From Undibacterium sp. CCC3.4 (GTDB taxonomy: Bacteria; Pseudomonadota; Gammaproteobacteria; Burkholderiales; Burkholderiaceae_D): 64,000 nt of DNA. The stretch is from assembly GCF_034347425.1 (NCBI RefSeq), contig NZ_CP133779.1, positions 2,294,001 to 2,358,000 of the forward strand, given 5' to 3'. The position numbers and the translations under genes are program-made. Positions 53,800 through 63,106 of this stretch are shown piece after piece. Numbering within the stretch: the stretch's first letter is position 1; every line of letters starts with the position of its first letter. The notes below the pieces were generated by a model. That model was not told the DNA's origin and searched no databases. It was given only the letters and a program-made list of their open reading frames with translations.

Positions 53800-54603
53800 T
53801 TATTGCTGCGCGCGTGCAGCCTTGCGGTAGACATAAATCAGCATGGCGGCACCGGCAGCGATCATCGGCAGCGATAGCATTTGGCCGGCGGATATCGTCA
53901 GTCCGGCAAAACTGACTTCATAATCAGGCACGCGGAAATACTCGGTAAAGAAACGCGCGCAACCGTACAGCATGACGAACATGGCACCGACGGCCAGTGG
54001 CGGGCGCGCTTTGCGCGCATAGATCCACAACAGTACGAATAACAACACGCCGTCGACCAGCGCCTGATACAGCGGCGAGGGATGAACCGGATGATCGACA
54101 CCAGGCCAGATCATGGCCCACGGCAGATCGGCGGAAGCAATCCGACCCGGTAATTCGTGATTGATAAAATTACCGATGCGGCCAGCGGCATAACCGAGCG
54201 GTACCAGCGGGGCGATGAAATCATACACGTTCACCAGCGGCATCTTGGCTTTACGCGCCCATAAGTACATGGCAATCAACACGCCGATGAAGCCGCCATG
54301 GAAGGACATGCCGCCATGCCAGACTTGCAGAATTTCCAGCGGGTTGGCGAAGAAAAAATCGGGCCGATAAAACAAGACTTCGCCGAGCCGGCCGCCCAGC
54401 ACTACCCCGAGCACACCGTAAAACAACATATCGTCGATGTGTTCGGCAGTCCAACCTTGGGCGGTGATGTGCGGCAGTTTCAGACGCAGGCGTCCGAGCA
54501 GCGAGAACTGAATGAAGGCGACCATGTACATCAGGCCGTACCAGTGAATCGACAAAGGGCCGATAGCGAGCGCGACCGGATCAGGATTGGGATGTATCAG
54601 CAT
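53800..54603 (-). CDS. lgt: Prolipoprotein diacylglyceryl transferase
   Basis: Lgt attaches diacylglycerol to the lipobox Cys of prolipoproteins, the first step of lipoprotein maturation, in the inner membrane. It has 267 residues with seven membrane segments and the signatures [13 protein letters not shown] and [17 protein letters not shown], the latter the invariant Lgt motif. ATG 54603 (MLIHPNPDP) overlaps the stop of the upstream LysR gene by 7 bases; the frame is open far upstream only by chance. It ends with a strong terminator. Confidence 0.96.
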   Translation of the reverse strand: MLIHPNPDPVALAIGPLSIHWYGLMYMVAFIQFSLLGRLRLKLPHITAQGWTAEHIDDMLFYGVLGVVLGGRLGEVLFYRPDFFFANPLEILQVWHGGMSFHGGFIGVLIAMYLWARKAKMPLVNVYDFIAPLVPLGYAAGRIGNFINHELPGRIASADLPWAMIWPGVDHPVHPSPLYQALVDGVLLFVLLWIYARKARPPLAVGAMFVMLYGCARFFTEYFRVPDYEVSFAGLTISAGQMLSLPMIAAGAAMLIYVYRKAARAQQ

Positions 54604-55508
54604 AGTTGTGTTTGTAAAAGCTGCAAAAAGGAAGCTAAGACCGTAGAACGATGATCTTTTCTGAAGGCAAAGCCAATTTCGACGGCGGGCGCAGCCGGCA
54701 TCAGCGGATGATAGACTACGCCGGGGCGTTGTAAGTTCGAGACAGATTGTGGCACAAGTGCGATCCCCATGCCAGCCGAAACCAGTCCGACGATGGTTTG
54801 CATCTGAATAGCCTGTTGACCGATCTCCGGTGTCAGACCGGCGGCATGGAAGCAGGCCAAGATGGTGTCGTGCAGAGCCGGGGCGATTTTGCGTGGAAAT
54901 AAGATCAGCGGCTGGGCCATGCAATCGGCCAGCGTCACCGCTTGATCGCGTGCGAACAGGCTTTCTGGTACCGCCAGCATCAGCGGCTCGGTCAGGATTT
55001 TCAGATAGCTGAGGCGTTGTTGTAGTTTTTCCGGCAGCGGCGGAATCAGGAAGCCGGCATCGATTTCGCCGGCGTCGAGTGCGGCCAGTTGGACATCGCT
55101 GGTTGCCTCGCGTAATTCTATACTTACATGCGGATGACTCTGGCGAAACGCGCGTAAGGTCGGCGGCAGAATACTGTAGTCGGCGATGGAGACGAAGGCC
55201 AACGACAGGTGGCCAGCCGTGCCGGCGGCAGCGCGTTGTACCGTTTGGCGTAAGCTGTGTGCTTGTTGCAGTAGTTTGCGCGCAGCTGGCAGCAAGGCGG
55301 CACCGGCCGGGGTGAGCGAAATTTGCCGGGTGCTGCGCAAGAACAGCGCGCTGCCCAGCTTCTCTTCCAATTGGCGGATCGCCAGCGACAGCGGCGGCTG
55401 GGTCATGTTCAGGCGCAGTGCCGCTTTACCGAAGTGCATTTCTTCAGCCAGTACGATGAAGTAGCGTAGTTGGCGTAATTCGAGCGGGTGGGTAGCGGCC
55501 AGCGGCAT
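54597..55508 (-). CDS. LysR-family transcriptional regulator
   Basis: A 303-residue LysR regulator. The N-terminal winged helix-turn-helix shows [20 protein letters not shown] and [20 protein letters not shown]. The C-terminal substrate-binding domain begins around residue 90. [13 protein letters not shown] resembles the BenM/CatM-like subgroup that senses aromatic acids, but no aromatic pathway genes are nearby. Its stop overlaps the lgt start by 7 bases, so the two are translationally coupled, although a regulatory link to lipoprotein maturation is not expected. Confidence 0.92.
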   Translation of the reverse strand: MPLAATHPLELRQLRYFIVLAEEMHFGKAALRLNMTQPPLSLAIRQLEEKLGSALFLRSTRQISLTPAGAALLPAARKLLQQAHSLRQTVQRAAAGTAGHLSLAFVSIADYSILPPTLRAFRQSHPHVSIELREATSDVQLAALDAGEIDAGFLIPPLPEKLQQRLSYLKILTEPLMLAVPESLFARDQAVTLADCMAQPLILFPRKIAPALHDTILACFHAAGLTPEIGQQAIQMQTIVGLVSAGMGIALVPQSVSNLQRPGVVYHPLMPAAPAVEIGFAFRKDHRSTVLASFLQLLQTQLC

Positions 55509-55532
55509 CAGCTTAGCAGTGAAGTAGCCAAG

Positions 55533-55763
55533 TCAGTGGCCATTTTTTTTATCGAAGCTGCGTTTGACCCGGTCTTGTTTGATTTTTTCGTAGTGGGAAT
55601 GCTCTTTGCGTTTGTCGAGACCGAGCATACGTTCGAAAAATTCAAACCACAGAAAGGCAAATACCGCCAAGCCGATGATCCACCACCAAGACAAGCTGGC
55701 GAATATCCAGACCTCAGCCCATTTCAGCCCAAGCAGCAGTGCCAGCGTGACGATTAGTAACAT
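55533..55763 (-). CDS. Small Trp-rich membrane protein (TIGR04438-like)
   Basis: A 76-residue protein with two hydrophobic segments: a first at residues 1-13, then SLSWWWIIGLAVFAFLWFEF. It ends in a strongly charged tail (DKRKEHSHYEKIKQDRVKR). It has six Trp in the first half, the feature that defines the small Trp-rich proteins of Burkholderiales. Its function is unknown. It is separated by 24 bases from the LysR gene on the same strand and could be the start of that transcript. Confidence 0.85.
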   Translation of the reverse strand: MLLIVTLALLLGLKWAEVWIFASLSWWWIIGLAVFAFLWFEFFERMLGLDKRKEHSHYEKIKQDRVKRSFDKKNGH

Positions 55764-55888
55764 AGTTAAATTCCTTTGTACGAAGATTAATGCTGATTTT
55801 GTAGCAGGTCAACCAAGTCACGTGCAGTTCTTTGCAAATCTTTGAAACGCGCTAGAATGATGGGGCACTAATTAACTTGGAGAGAGTA

Positions 55889-56197
55889 ATGAAATATGCA
55901 TTATTGGTCGGCGCGGCAGTGGCAATGATGGCCTCTGGTTCAGCGATGGCAAATCTGGAATTGGCCAAATCAAAAAATTGCATGGCTTGTCATGCGGTTG
56001 ACACCAAACTGGTTGGTCCTGCTTACAAGGACGTCGCTAAAAAATACGCCGGCGACAAAACGGCTGAAGCCAAATTAGCGATGAAAGTACAAAAGGGCGG
56101 CAGCGGCGTGTGGGGCGCGATGGCGATGCCGGCTAATCCGCAAGTCAGCGATGCAGAAGCACATACGCTGGTGAAATGGGTGCTGTCGCAGAAGTAA
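55889..56197 (+). CDS. Class I cytochrome c (c551/c552 type)
   Basis: A 102-residue periplasmic electron carrier with a signal peptide of about 20 residues (AMMASGSAMA). The heme-binding motif is KNCMACHAVD, and the axial Met is in GAMAMPANPQVSD. The LVGPAYKDVAKKYAGD segment after the heme site is typical of c551/c552 cytochromes, which donate electrons to terminal oxidases or nitrite reductase. GGAGAG precedes ATG 55889. It is a single gene with a strong terminator. Confidence 0.95.
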   Translation: MKYALLVGAAVAMMASGSAMANLELAKSKNCMACHAVDTKLVGPAYKDVAKKYAGDKTAEAKLAMKVQKGGSGVWGAMAMPANPQVSDAEAHTLVKWVLSQK

Positions 56198-56213
56198 ACA
56201 CTGCCTGCGCACA

Positions 56214-56248
56214 TAAAAAAAGCCCGGTTTTGAAACCGGGCTTTTTTA
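56214..56248. terminator. Bidirectional terminator between cytochrome c and livJ-like genes
   Basis: AGCCCGGTTT pairs with AAACCGGGCT around a short loop, with an A-run on the left and a T-run on the right, so it can serve both converging genes. Confidence 0.92.
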
Positions 56249-56261
56249 CTTGAAGCAAGAC

Positions 56262-57407
56262 TTATTTAGTCACAGCCAAGATGTCACGTTTGCCGCCTTT
56301 GTATGTGTACAAAGTCAGTGTGCCGTCTTTGATATCGCCTTTATCATCAAATGCGATGTCACCAGTGACGCCGTGGTATTTGATTTTCTTCAGGAATGGC
56401 AGGTATTTTGCCGGTTCAGCTGAATTGGCTTCTTTCATTGCCTGTACCATAGTCATCACAGCATCGTAGACATACGGTGCGTAGATTTGTACATCGATAC
56501 CGAATTTCTTCTTGTAATCAGCTTTCCATTTGTCATTCGCTGTTTTTTGCGCATCCAGAACACCGCCCGCTTCAGCGCAGACTACCTGGCCATCAGCAAT
56601 GCCGTCGCCAGCCAATTTAACCAGATCGGTTGTGCAGATGCCGTCGCCGCCCATGAATTTGGCTTCGATGCCGAGTGCTTTCATCTGACGCAGCATAGGA
56701 CCAGCTACTGCATCCATACCGCCGAAGAAAATGACGTCAGGTTTTTTCGCTTTGATCGAGGTCAGGATAGCGCTGAAATCAGTTGATTTGTCAGTGGTAT
56801 GCTCTTGTACGACGATTTCTGCGCCCTTGCCTTTGGCACCTTTGATAAATTCAGCAGCGACGCCTTCGCCGTAGGCTGTTTTATCATCAATGACGGCGAC
56901 TTTTTTCGCTTTATTGATTTGTACTGCGTAACGACCGAGTGTACCGCCCAATTGGCCGTCATTGGCAACTACACGGAACGCGCCTTTGAAGCCTTGTTGC
57001 GTGTACTTAGGATTGGTTGCCGATGGCGAGATTTGTGGAATGCCGGCGTCGTTGTAGATTTTCGATGCTGGGATTGTGGTGCCGGAGTTCAAGTGACCGA
57101 TGACGCCGTTGACTTTCGCATCAACCAGTTTCTGTGCTACGGTAGTGCCTTGTTTCGGATCGCCAGCGTCATCTTCTGTCAGCAGTTCGAATTTGGCTTT
57201 TTTACCGCCGATCATAACGCCTTTGGCGTTCAGTTCTTCGATCGCCATTTTGGCGCCGTTTTCGTTATCTTTACCCAGATGGGCGATGGAACCTGAAACT
57301 GGTCCGACGTGACCAATTTTAATTACTACTTCCTGAGCTGCCGCAGTACCGGCGAAAGCGAATGCAATTGCGCCTGCCAGTGGAATCATTTTAGTTTTGA
57401 ACGACAT
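56262..57407 (-). CDS. Branched-chain amino acid ABC transporter binding protein (LivJ-like)
   Basis: A periplasmic type I binding protein of 381 residues with a signal peptide of about 24 residues (LAGAIAFAFAGTAAA). Family signatures are VVIKIGHVGPVSGSIAHLGK, the LTEDDAGDPKQGTTVAQKL segment, GVIGHLNSGTTIPAS with the ligand-binding Ser/Thr, and IDDKTAYGEGVA. It would bind Leu, Ile, Val or Ala for a LivFGHM-type importer, but none is adjacent. ATG 57407 has AGGAG at a good distance. It is divergent from an Lrp-family gene, which may control it. Confidence 0.93.
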   Translation of the reverse strand: MSFKTKMIPLAGAIAFAFAGTAAAQEVVIKIGHVGPVSGSIAHLGKDNENGAKMAIEELNAKGVMIGGKKAKFELLTEDDAGDPKQGTTVAQKLVDAKVNGVIGHLNSGTTIPASKIYNDAGIPQISPSATNPKYTQQGFKGAFRVVANDGQLGGTLGRYAVQINKAKKVAVIDDKTAYGEGVAAEFIKGAKGKGAEIVVQEHTTDKSTDFSAILTSIKAKKPDVIFFGGMDAVAGPMLRQMKALGIEAKFMGGDGICTTDLVKLAGDGIADGQVVCAEAGGVLDAQKTANDKWKADYKKKFGIDVQIYAPYVYDAVMTMVQAMKEANSAEPAKYLPFLKKIKYHGVTGDIAFDDKGDIKDGTLTLYTYKGGKRDILAVTK

Positions 57408-57552
57408 GAACATACTCCTAAGGTTTGAAAAGTAGAACAACAATACTGCCTTACAGACTTATCCAGATAACTGAATAGGCAAAAGGTACAACATAAAAAA
57501 TGTTTCGCAAAGCTATTTTGTGCGTTTTTTTTTCAAGAATAACGATTTTTAT

Positions 57553-58062
57553 ATGCCCCAATTCCGTGCGCTCGACAAGCTGGATCGCAAGCTTTTGAAC
57601 CAGCTTCAAAAAGACAACCAAATCCCAACGCGCAGCTTGGCTGAGAAATTACACATTTCTCAGCCGACTTGTTTGCGCCGCATCAGAGAGTTACGAGAGG
57701 CAGGAGTGATCAATGCTGAGGTCAGTATGGTCGATCCATTTGCACTCGGTTACGGCATGCTGGCGTTTCTTGAAGTTTCCCTGACCAATCAGGGCGACGA
57801 ATTCATGCACGATTTTGAGGCACGCATGAATAAAGAGAGTGAAGTCATGCAGTGTTATTTCGTCTCCGGTGAGTACGATTATTTTCTGGTTGTGCACGTG
57901 ATTGACATGGATGGCTACTATCAATTTGTGCGGCGCGCCATTTCCGGTTCCGGCAATGTCCGACATTTCCACTCACGTTTCCCGATGAAAAAGACCAAGT
58001 TCAGTACCCGTATTGGGTTCGATGAAAAGGCTACCGAGCTACTGGTAAGAGTGAAAAAATAA
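57553..58062 (+). CDS. Lrp/AsnC-family transcriptional regulator
   Basis: A 169-residue leucine-responsive-type regulator. The helix-turn-helix is in LDKLDRKLLNQLQKDNQIPT and LHISQPTCLRRIRELREAGV. The C-terminal RAM domain shows VMQCYFVSGEYDYFLVVHV and binds amino acids. Lrp family members form octamers that wrap DNA. Placed between a LivJ-like gene (divergent) and dadA (convergent), it probably controls amino-acid uptake or D-alanine use. ATG 57553 follows an A+T-rich leader without a strong ribosome site; a start at 57520 is less likely. Confidence 0.92.
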   Translation: MPQFRALDKLDRKLLNQLQKDNQIPTRSLAEKLHISQPTCLRRIRELREAGVINAEVSMVDPFALGYGMLAFLEVSLTNQGDEFMHDFEARMNKESEVMQCYFVSGEYDYFLVVHVIDMDGYYQFVRRAISGSGNVRHFHSRFPMKKTKFSTRIGFDEKATELLVRVKK

Positions 58063-58187
58063 TTTGCCGATTGTGGCAAAAAATAGCCGCTCAAGCACGG
58101 TTTTGACCGTCTTTGAGCGGGCTGTCATGCTCGCCTCGGCTTAACTCGACTGCAGCATGCGGCGAAAAATTACTGTGCGGAAATAAT

Positions 58188-59459
58188 TCAGATGCTGCCG
58201 GTGAAGGCGAAATCGACTTCGGGTCGGTGTCCTGACATGATTTCAGCGATGGCGCGGCCGGAACCGACCCCCATGGTCCAGCCCAGCGTGCCATGGCCGG
58301 TATTGAGGAACAGGTTGGTATACCGGGTTTTGCCTATGTACGGAATGTTCGACGGCGTCAGTGGCCGTAAACCGGTCCAGTAGGTCGGATTGTCGTAGTC
58401 GCAGGCATGCGGGAATAATTCACGGGTGCGCCGCGTGATGGCGGCGCAGCGGGCACTGTTGAGTTCGCGGCTGTAACCGTTGATTTCACAGGTGCCGGCC
58501 ACGCGCAGGCGGTCGCCGAGGCGCGAGACTACCAGTTTGTAACCATCATCGGTGAGCGAGACCGTCGGGGCAGCCGCGGCGTCGCGGATGGCATAGGTAG
58601 CCGAATAGCCTTTACCCGGATAGATCATCAGATTGATACCTAGCGGTTTGAGTAGCGCTTGTGAGAAGCTGCCCATCGCCACCACGAAGGAATCGGCATG
58701 CAGCACTTGATGGCGGCCCGCTCCATCAATCACTTCCACGCCGGTGATCTTGGCAGCGGCTGCGCTGCCTTCGGTGAGCAGGCGTGTCACACTGGTATTG
58801 TATTGAAACGTGACGCCAGCTTGACGCGCCAGCTCAGCCAAGCGCGTGGTGAATTTGTAGATGTCGCCCGACTCATCGTTCTCGGTATAGTCGCCGCCGA
58901 CGATCTGGGCGCGAATCCCGGCCAGTGCCGGTTCCCGTCGTACCACCTCATCGGCCGCGATGGAAATACGCGGACAACCGAGATCGCGCATCAATTGCGC
59001 AGCCGGCAGAGAACTGTCGAATTCCTTCTGATCGGTATAGAAATGCAAAATCCCCTGTTGCTGGCGATCGTATTCGATGCCGGTCTCGGCCACTACCTCT
59101 TGCAGCGTTTGCCGGCTGTATTCTGAAATCGCGACAATTTGACGGATATTGTGGTCGGTTCGGGTTTGTGTGCATTCGCGCAGAAAGCGTATGCCCCAGG
59201 CCCATTGCAAGTATTCGGCGCGTGGTCGGAACAGCAGCGGGGCATCCGCTTGGCCCAGCCACTTCAGTACTTTCAGTGGGGCGGAAGGATTAGCCCAGGG
59301 TTCGGCATGCGATACCGAAATCTGGCATCCGTTGGCAAAACTGGTTTCCTGGGCGGCACCGGGCTGACGCTCGATCACAGTCACTTCGTGACCTTGTTGA
59401 TTGAGAAACCAAGCCGTAGCGGTTCCTATAATGCCGGCGCCGAGGACGATGACTTTCAT
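58188..59459 (-). CDS. dadA: D-amino acid dehydrogenase small subunit (DadA)
   Basis: A 423-residue FAD enzyme that oxidises D-amino acids, mainly D-alanine, to keto acids, passing electrons to the respiratory chain. The FAD motif is VLGAGIIGTATAWFLNQQGH at the N-terminus, followed by ETSFANGCQISVSHAEPWAN and the C-terminal TGLRPLTPSNIPYIG and NTGHGTLGWTMGVGSGRAIA, all typical of DadA. ATG 59459 lies 9 bases after AGGAG. An Lrp-family regulator lies next to it in convergent orientation. The usual partner alanine racemase dadX is not in the window. Confidence 0.95.
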   Translation of the reverse strand: MKVIVLGAGIIGTATAWFLNQQGHEVTVIERQPGAAQETSFANGCQISVSHAEPWANPSAPLKVLKWLGQADAPLLFRPRAEYLQWAWGIRFLRECTQTRTDHNIRQIVAISEYSRQTLQEVVAETGIEYDRQQQGILHFYTDQKEFDSSLPAAQLMRDLGCPRISIAADEVVRREPALAGIRAQIVGGDYTENDESGDIYKFTTRLAELARQAGVTFQYNTSVTRLLTEGSAAAAKITGVEVIDGAGRHQVLHADSFVVAMGSFSQALLKPLGINLMIYPGKGYSATYAIRDAAAAPTVSLTDDGYKLVVSRLGDRLRVAGTCEINGYSRELNSARCAAITRRTRELFPHACDYDNPTYWTGLRPLTPSNIPYIGKTRYTNLFLNTGHGTLGWTMGVGSGRAIAEIMSGHRPEVDFAFTGSI

Positions 59460-59609
59460 TGGCAAAATCTCCTGATAATTTTTTTGTCGAGAGATGATTG
59501 TAGAAAGTCTTGGCGAATTGAGGTAGTCAGAAAGTGAACCAATATTTTTATTTATGAACGAAAAAATTGAATTGATGTTTATAAATGAAAGTCGACTCGA
59601 TTAATTTGA

Positions 59610-59975
59610 CTATTTTTGTATCTTTGCCTTGGTGATTTCCTGATTAACTGCACGCGTAACGATATCTTCCAGCGAATTTTTCAGCCCGCTGCGTATTTCT
59701 GCGGCCAAGCCTTCTACCGCCGTTTGCAAGATATCGGCGAGGTTATCGCGTACCCGATGTTCGAGCACGAAGTCGACGCGCGCCAAAATCTGTTTGAGGA
59801 CGTTTTCTTTCAGCGTTTGTTCGAGTAGCAGCCATTGCTCGGAATCGGGCTGCAAGCCGGGGCTGGCCGCGGCATCGCTGGAGCTGGCCGCAGCGCTGCT
59901 GAGCGCTGTGAGCGGGGTGGCGACCTCGATGATTTCAGTGAGTACAGGAATGCTGGCGTCAAGTTGTGTATTCAT
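59610..59975 (-). CDS. DUF2486-like acidic protein next to holC
   Basis: A 121-residue protein beginning MNTQLDASIPVLTEIIEVAT, the pattern of the DUF2486 family found beside holC in Burkholderiales. A central Ala/Ser-rich linker precedes an amphipathic helical C-terminal region (about 50-121: LLLEQTLKENVLKQILARVD) that may form a coiled coil. Its function is unknown. It lies 5 bases downstream of holC on the same strand and is therefore in that operon. The family call is from memory and moderately sure. Confidence 0.7.
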   Translation of the reverse strand: MNTQLDASIPVLTEIIEVATPLTALSSAAASSSDAAASPGLQPDSEQWLLLEQTLKENVLKQILARVDFVLEHRVRDNLADILQTAVEGLAAEIRSGLKNSLEDIVTRAVNQEITKAKIQK

Positions 59976-59980
59976 CAGAG

Positions 59981-60418
59981 TTAATTCGCGACGTGGTGGA
60001 AGAGTGCAAAGCCTTGTTGTTGATAGCCGCGGTAGCGTTCGCGTCCAAGCGCGGTGGCTTGCGCCGTGCTGGGGACGATTTCTATCATGCGCCCGAACAG
60101 GCCGAATTGTGGTGGTGCCGAGCTGCTTAAATTGAGCAATAACTCAAAGTGCGGGCTCAGTTGCAGCTCGCGCTGGCAGAAGATCACCGGCGTTTGCGGC
60201 GCACAGGGGTCGTCAGCCATCACATGCGGCAAAAACGCGCTGTCATCGAGGGTCCACAGGGCGTGGCTCAGTTGCTGCAGCAGTGCGGCCTCCGGGTGAT
60301 ATACGACCAAGCGGCAGTTGGCCGCACGGGCCTTGCGAATCAGCCGGCAAGCGTAATGGATGGGGTCACTGACATTGCTGTGAAAATCAATGCGGGTGGG
60401 TTCAGAAGCGGAAGTCAT
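59981..60418 (-). CDS. holC: DNA polymerase III chi subunit
   Basis: The chi subunit links the clamp loader to single-strand binding protein at the replication fork. It has 145 residues: RIDFHSNVSDPIHYACRLIR at the start, ANCRLVVYHPEAALLQQLSHALWTLDDSAFLPH, and FGLFGRMIEIV. The end RERYRGYQQQGFALFHHV matches HolC. ATG 60418 overlaps the end of the upstream DUF4124-type gene by 17 bases; the frame is open further up by chance. It is followed closely by the DUF2486-like gene. Confidence 0.93.
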   Translation of the reverse strand: MTSASEPTRIDFHSNVSDPIHYACRLIRKARAANCRLVVYHPEAALLQQLSHALWTLDDSAFLPHVMADDPCAPQTPVIFCQRELQLSPHFELLLNLSSSAPPQFGLFGRMIEIVPSTAQATALGRERYRGYQQQGFALFHHVAN

Positions 60419-61028
60419 GATCAGTACCAGGTTTCGGTGCGGCGGTCGGCGGCGGATTGTTACTCTTGCTGTTACTCTTGCTGTTGCTGTTGCCAGACGC
60501 AGCGCTTGGACCAGCCGGCAGCAAGCGCTGTGGGGCGGGATAACGATAATCAGCCGGCAAACGGTTGGCCGCCGGGTAGCCGGCCAGTTTGAGCGCGGCT
60601 TTCCACTCGTCGGGATTAAACGCATGCAGTTTCTTGCTGCCTATGGTGAGAAACGGCAGTTGGCTGTCGCCGCCCAGTTGTTTCAAGCGCTCTTGCTCGG
60701 GCGGGGTACTGATGGTTTGTTCGAGAAATGGAATGCCCGCCGCTTTCAGCAGCTTGGCTCCATCGACGCAGGGCGGGCAGTTTGCCATGCTGTAGAGGAT
60801 TACCGGCTGAGTACTCGCTGCCAGCGCCAGTTCATACGAAAACCCGGGGTTGGCTTCGGCATTGGGCAGCGATTTTTTTTCCAGCAGAACGCGTCCGGGT
60901 GGCGGTGGCGTGTCTGAGTAAGTCACGCTACCATCTGGCCCCACCGACTTATACACCTCGGCCTGTGTTGCCGCACTGAGCAGTAAGGCAGACAAGCTGC
61001 CTATCAACATGAGGGTATGGCGTGGCAC
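60402..61028 (-). CDS. DUF4124/glutaredoxin-like fusion protein (exported)
   Basis: A 208-residue protein with a signal peptide (MLIGSLSALLLSAATQA), a DUF4124 domain (EVYKSVGPDGSVTYSDTPPP) and a glutaredoxin-like domain with the dithiol motif MANCPPCVDGAKLLKAAGI (CPPC, near residue 82). The C-terminus is a low-complexity tail (GNSNSKSNSKSNN) encoded by a tandem DNA repeat. It is probably a periplasmic thiol-disulfide protein. Its stop overlaps holC. The partner oxidoreductase is not obvious. Confidence 0.85.
   Translation of the reverse strand: MPRHTLMLIGSLSALLLSAATQAEVYKSVGPDGSVTYSDTPPPPGRVLLEKKSLPNAEANPGFSYELALAASTQPVILYSMANCPPCVDGAKLLKAAGIPFLEQTISTPPEQERLKQLGGDSQLPFLTIGSKKLHAFNPDEWKAALKLAGYPAANRLPADYRYPAPQRLLPAGPSAASGNSNSKSNSKSNNPPPTAAPKPGTDHDFRF
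60460..60494. repeat. Short tandem repeat inside the DUF4124 gene
   Basis: Two perfect copies of TTACTCTTGCTG followed by two partial TTGCTG/TTGCC units. They encode Asn-Ser-Lys-Ser steps in the tail. Gain or loss of a 12-base unit would keep the reading frame. Confidence 0.7.
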
Positions 61029-61038
61029 CGTCGCCTCC

Positions 61039-63105
61039 TCAGTTACTCATGCCGCTGTGTCGCAGCAGGGCATCAATCGATGGCGCTCTGCCGCGAAAGG
61101 CGGTGAAGGACACCAGTGCCGGCCGCGAGCCGCCGACTTCCAATACTTCTTGCTGAAATTGAAGCCCGGCGCGGCGCGAAAGATTACTGCCTTCCGCGAT
61201 ACCATGTTCTTCAAAGGCCGCATAGGCATCAGCTGACAGCACTTCTGCCCATTTGTAACTGTAATACCCGGCCGCATAGCCGCCGGCAAAGATATGGCTG
61301 AACGAATGCTGGACGCGGCTGAATTCCGGCGCGGAGAATACCGCTACCTGGCTGCGCACGGCAGCGAGAATTTCTTGCGGTGTTTGGTAGCCGCTTTGAT
61401 CGGCACCATGCAGACGCATGTCGAACAGAGCGAATTCCACTTGGCGCAAGGTCTGTAAGCCCGATTGGAAGTTACGTGCTGCGATCATTTTGTCATACAG
61501 CGCACGCGGCAAACCGGCACCGGTTTCGGCATGGGCACTCATTTGCTGCAGCACATCCCACTCCCAGCAAAAATTTTCCATGAATTGCGAGGGCAATTCG
61601 ACCGCATCCCATTCCACTCCTGATATGCCGGATACTGACAATTCTTCCACCTGAGTCAGCAAATGGTGCAGGCCATGGCCGAATTCATGGAACAGGGTGA
61701 TCACTTCGTCATGCGTGAAATAAGCCGGTTTGGCGACGCCATCGGTAACGGCTGGACGGGTGAAATTGCAGACCAAGTAAGCCACCGGAGTCTGGATGCC
61801 GGCGTCGGTGCGGCGACGGCCGCGCGCATCATCCATCCAAGCCCCGCCGCGCTTACCGGCGCGGGCATACAGGTCGAGATAAAACTGGCCGACCAATTCA
61901 CCGTCTTTTTCGATGCGGAAAAATTTGACATCGGCATGCCAGGTACTGGCTTGATCGGGTTTGATATTGACCGCAAACAGAGTTTGAATCACGTTGAACA
62001 AGCCTTGCACGACTTGATGTTCGGGGAAGTAGAGTTTGACTTCTTGTTCGGAGAAGGCATAACGTTTTTCGCGTAATTTTTCTGAGGCATAGGCGACATC
62101 CCAGGCTTCCAGGCTAGCGATACCGAGTTCGGCAGCGGCAAAACTGCGTAACTCTTGCAAATCTTTTTCTGCATATGGTCGTGCGCGCAGCGCCAAGTCC
62201 AGCAGGAAGGCGCTGACTTGGGCTGGTGACTCAGCCATTTTACTGACTAACGACACTTCGGCGAAATTACTGTAACCGAGTAAGCCAGCCTCTTCTTCGC
62301 GCAAAGCCAGCAATTGCTCGATCAGGCTGCTGTTATCCCATTCCGGCTTGGCGCCGAGTTCCGAGGCCTTGGTCGCATTGGCACGATAAATTTGTTCGCG
62401 CAACTGCCGCTCATCGGCATATTGTAATAAGGGGAAATACGAAGGGAAGTGCAGCGTGAATTGATAGCCGCTGCGGTCTTCGGCGGCAGCCGCCGCATGC
62501 GCCGCTGCGATGACATCCTCAGGCAGACCGGCTAATTGTTTGACATCAGCCACCAGCAAACGGTAATCATTGGTCGCGTCGAGCACGTTTTCAGAAAACT
62601 TGGTCGACAACATGGCTTGCTGTTCTTGAATCTCCGCATAGCGCTGCTTGTGTTCTTCACTCAGTTCGGCACCGCCGAGACGGAAATCACGGATGGCGTT
62701 GCTGATGATGGTTTGGCGTGCCGCGGCCAGGTTTGCAAAGTCGGGGCGTGCTTGCAGCGCTTTATAGCGCTCGAACAGCGCCAGATTCTGGCCGAGCTCG
62801 GTCCAGAATTCGGTGACGGCAGGTTGATTTTCATTGTAAGCGGCACGCAATTCCGGTGTGTCTGCCACGCCGTTGAGATGGCTGATCGTACTCCACGCCC
62901 GTCCCAGCCGCTCGGTGACATTTTCCAGCGGGATGACGAAATTGTCCCAGCTCAGCTCGGCGGCAGCGCTGTCGGCCGTCAACTGCGTCACAACGGCGCG
63001 GCATTCGGCGATCAGTTGTGTGATGGCCGGCGTGATCTCTTCGGCGCGCAGGTCGGCGAAGCGAGGCAGGTCGGAAAAGTCGAGCAAGGGAGAGGCGTGG
63101 GTCAT
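61039..63105 (-). CDS. prlC: Oligopeptidase A (M3 family)
   Basis: A cytosolic zinc peptidase that degrades short peptides, including cleaved signal peptides. It has 688 residues with HEFGHGLHHLL (HExxH) near residue 473 and the downstream Glu ligand in SGVEWDAVELPSQFMENFCWE. The N-terminus LLDFSDLPRFADLRAEEITPAI is typical of PrlC. ATG 63105 begins just one base after the folD stop (63107-63109), so translation is coupled. Confidence 0.96.
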   Translation of the reverse strand: MTHASPLLDFSDLPRFADLRAEEITPAITQLIAECRAVVTQLTADSAAAELSWDNFVIPLENVTERLGRAWSTISHLNGVADTPELRAAYNENQPAVTEFWTELGQNLALFERYKALQARPDFANLAAARQTIISNAIRDFRLGGAELSEEHKQRYAEIQEQQAMLSTKFSENVLDATNDYRLLVADVKQLAGLPEDVIAAAHAAAAAEDRSGYQFTLHFPSYFPLLQYADERQLREQIYRANATKASELGAKPEWDNSSLIEQLLALREEEAGLLGYSNFAEVSLVSKMAESPAQVSAFLLDLALRARPYAEKDLQELRSFAAAELGIASLEAWDVAYASEKLREKRYAFSEQEVKLYFPEHQVVQGLFNVIQTLFAVNIKPDQASTWHADVKFFRIEKDGELVGQFYLDLYARAGKRGGAWMDDARGRRRTDAGIQTPVAYLVCNFTRPAVTDGVAKPAYFTHDEVITLFHEFGHGLHHLLTQVEELSVSGISGVEWDAVELPSQFMENFCWEWDVLQQMSAHAETGAGLPRALYDKMIAARNFQSGLQTLRQVEFALFDMRLHGADQSGYQTPQEILAAVRSQVAVFSAPEFSRVQHSFSHIFAGGYAAGYYSYKWAEVLSADAYAAFEEHGIAEGSNLSRRAGLQFQQEVLEVGGSRPALVSFTAFRGRAPSIDALLRHSGMSN

Positions 63106-63106
63106 A

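Noticed and set aside
58086..58119. Hairpin after the Lrp gene considered as a terminator
   Set aside because: The arms CCGCTCAAG/CTTTGAGCGG pair, but no T-run follows on the plus strand and no run of A precedes it strongly, so it was not called.
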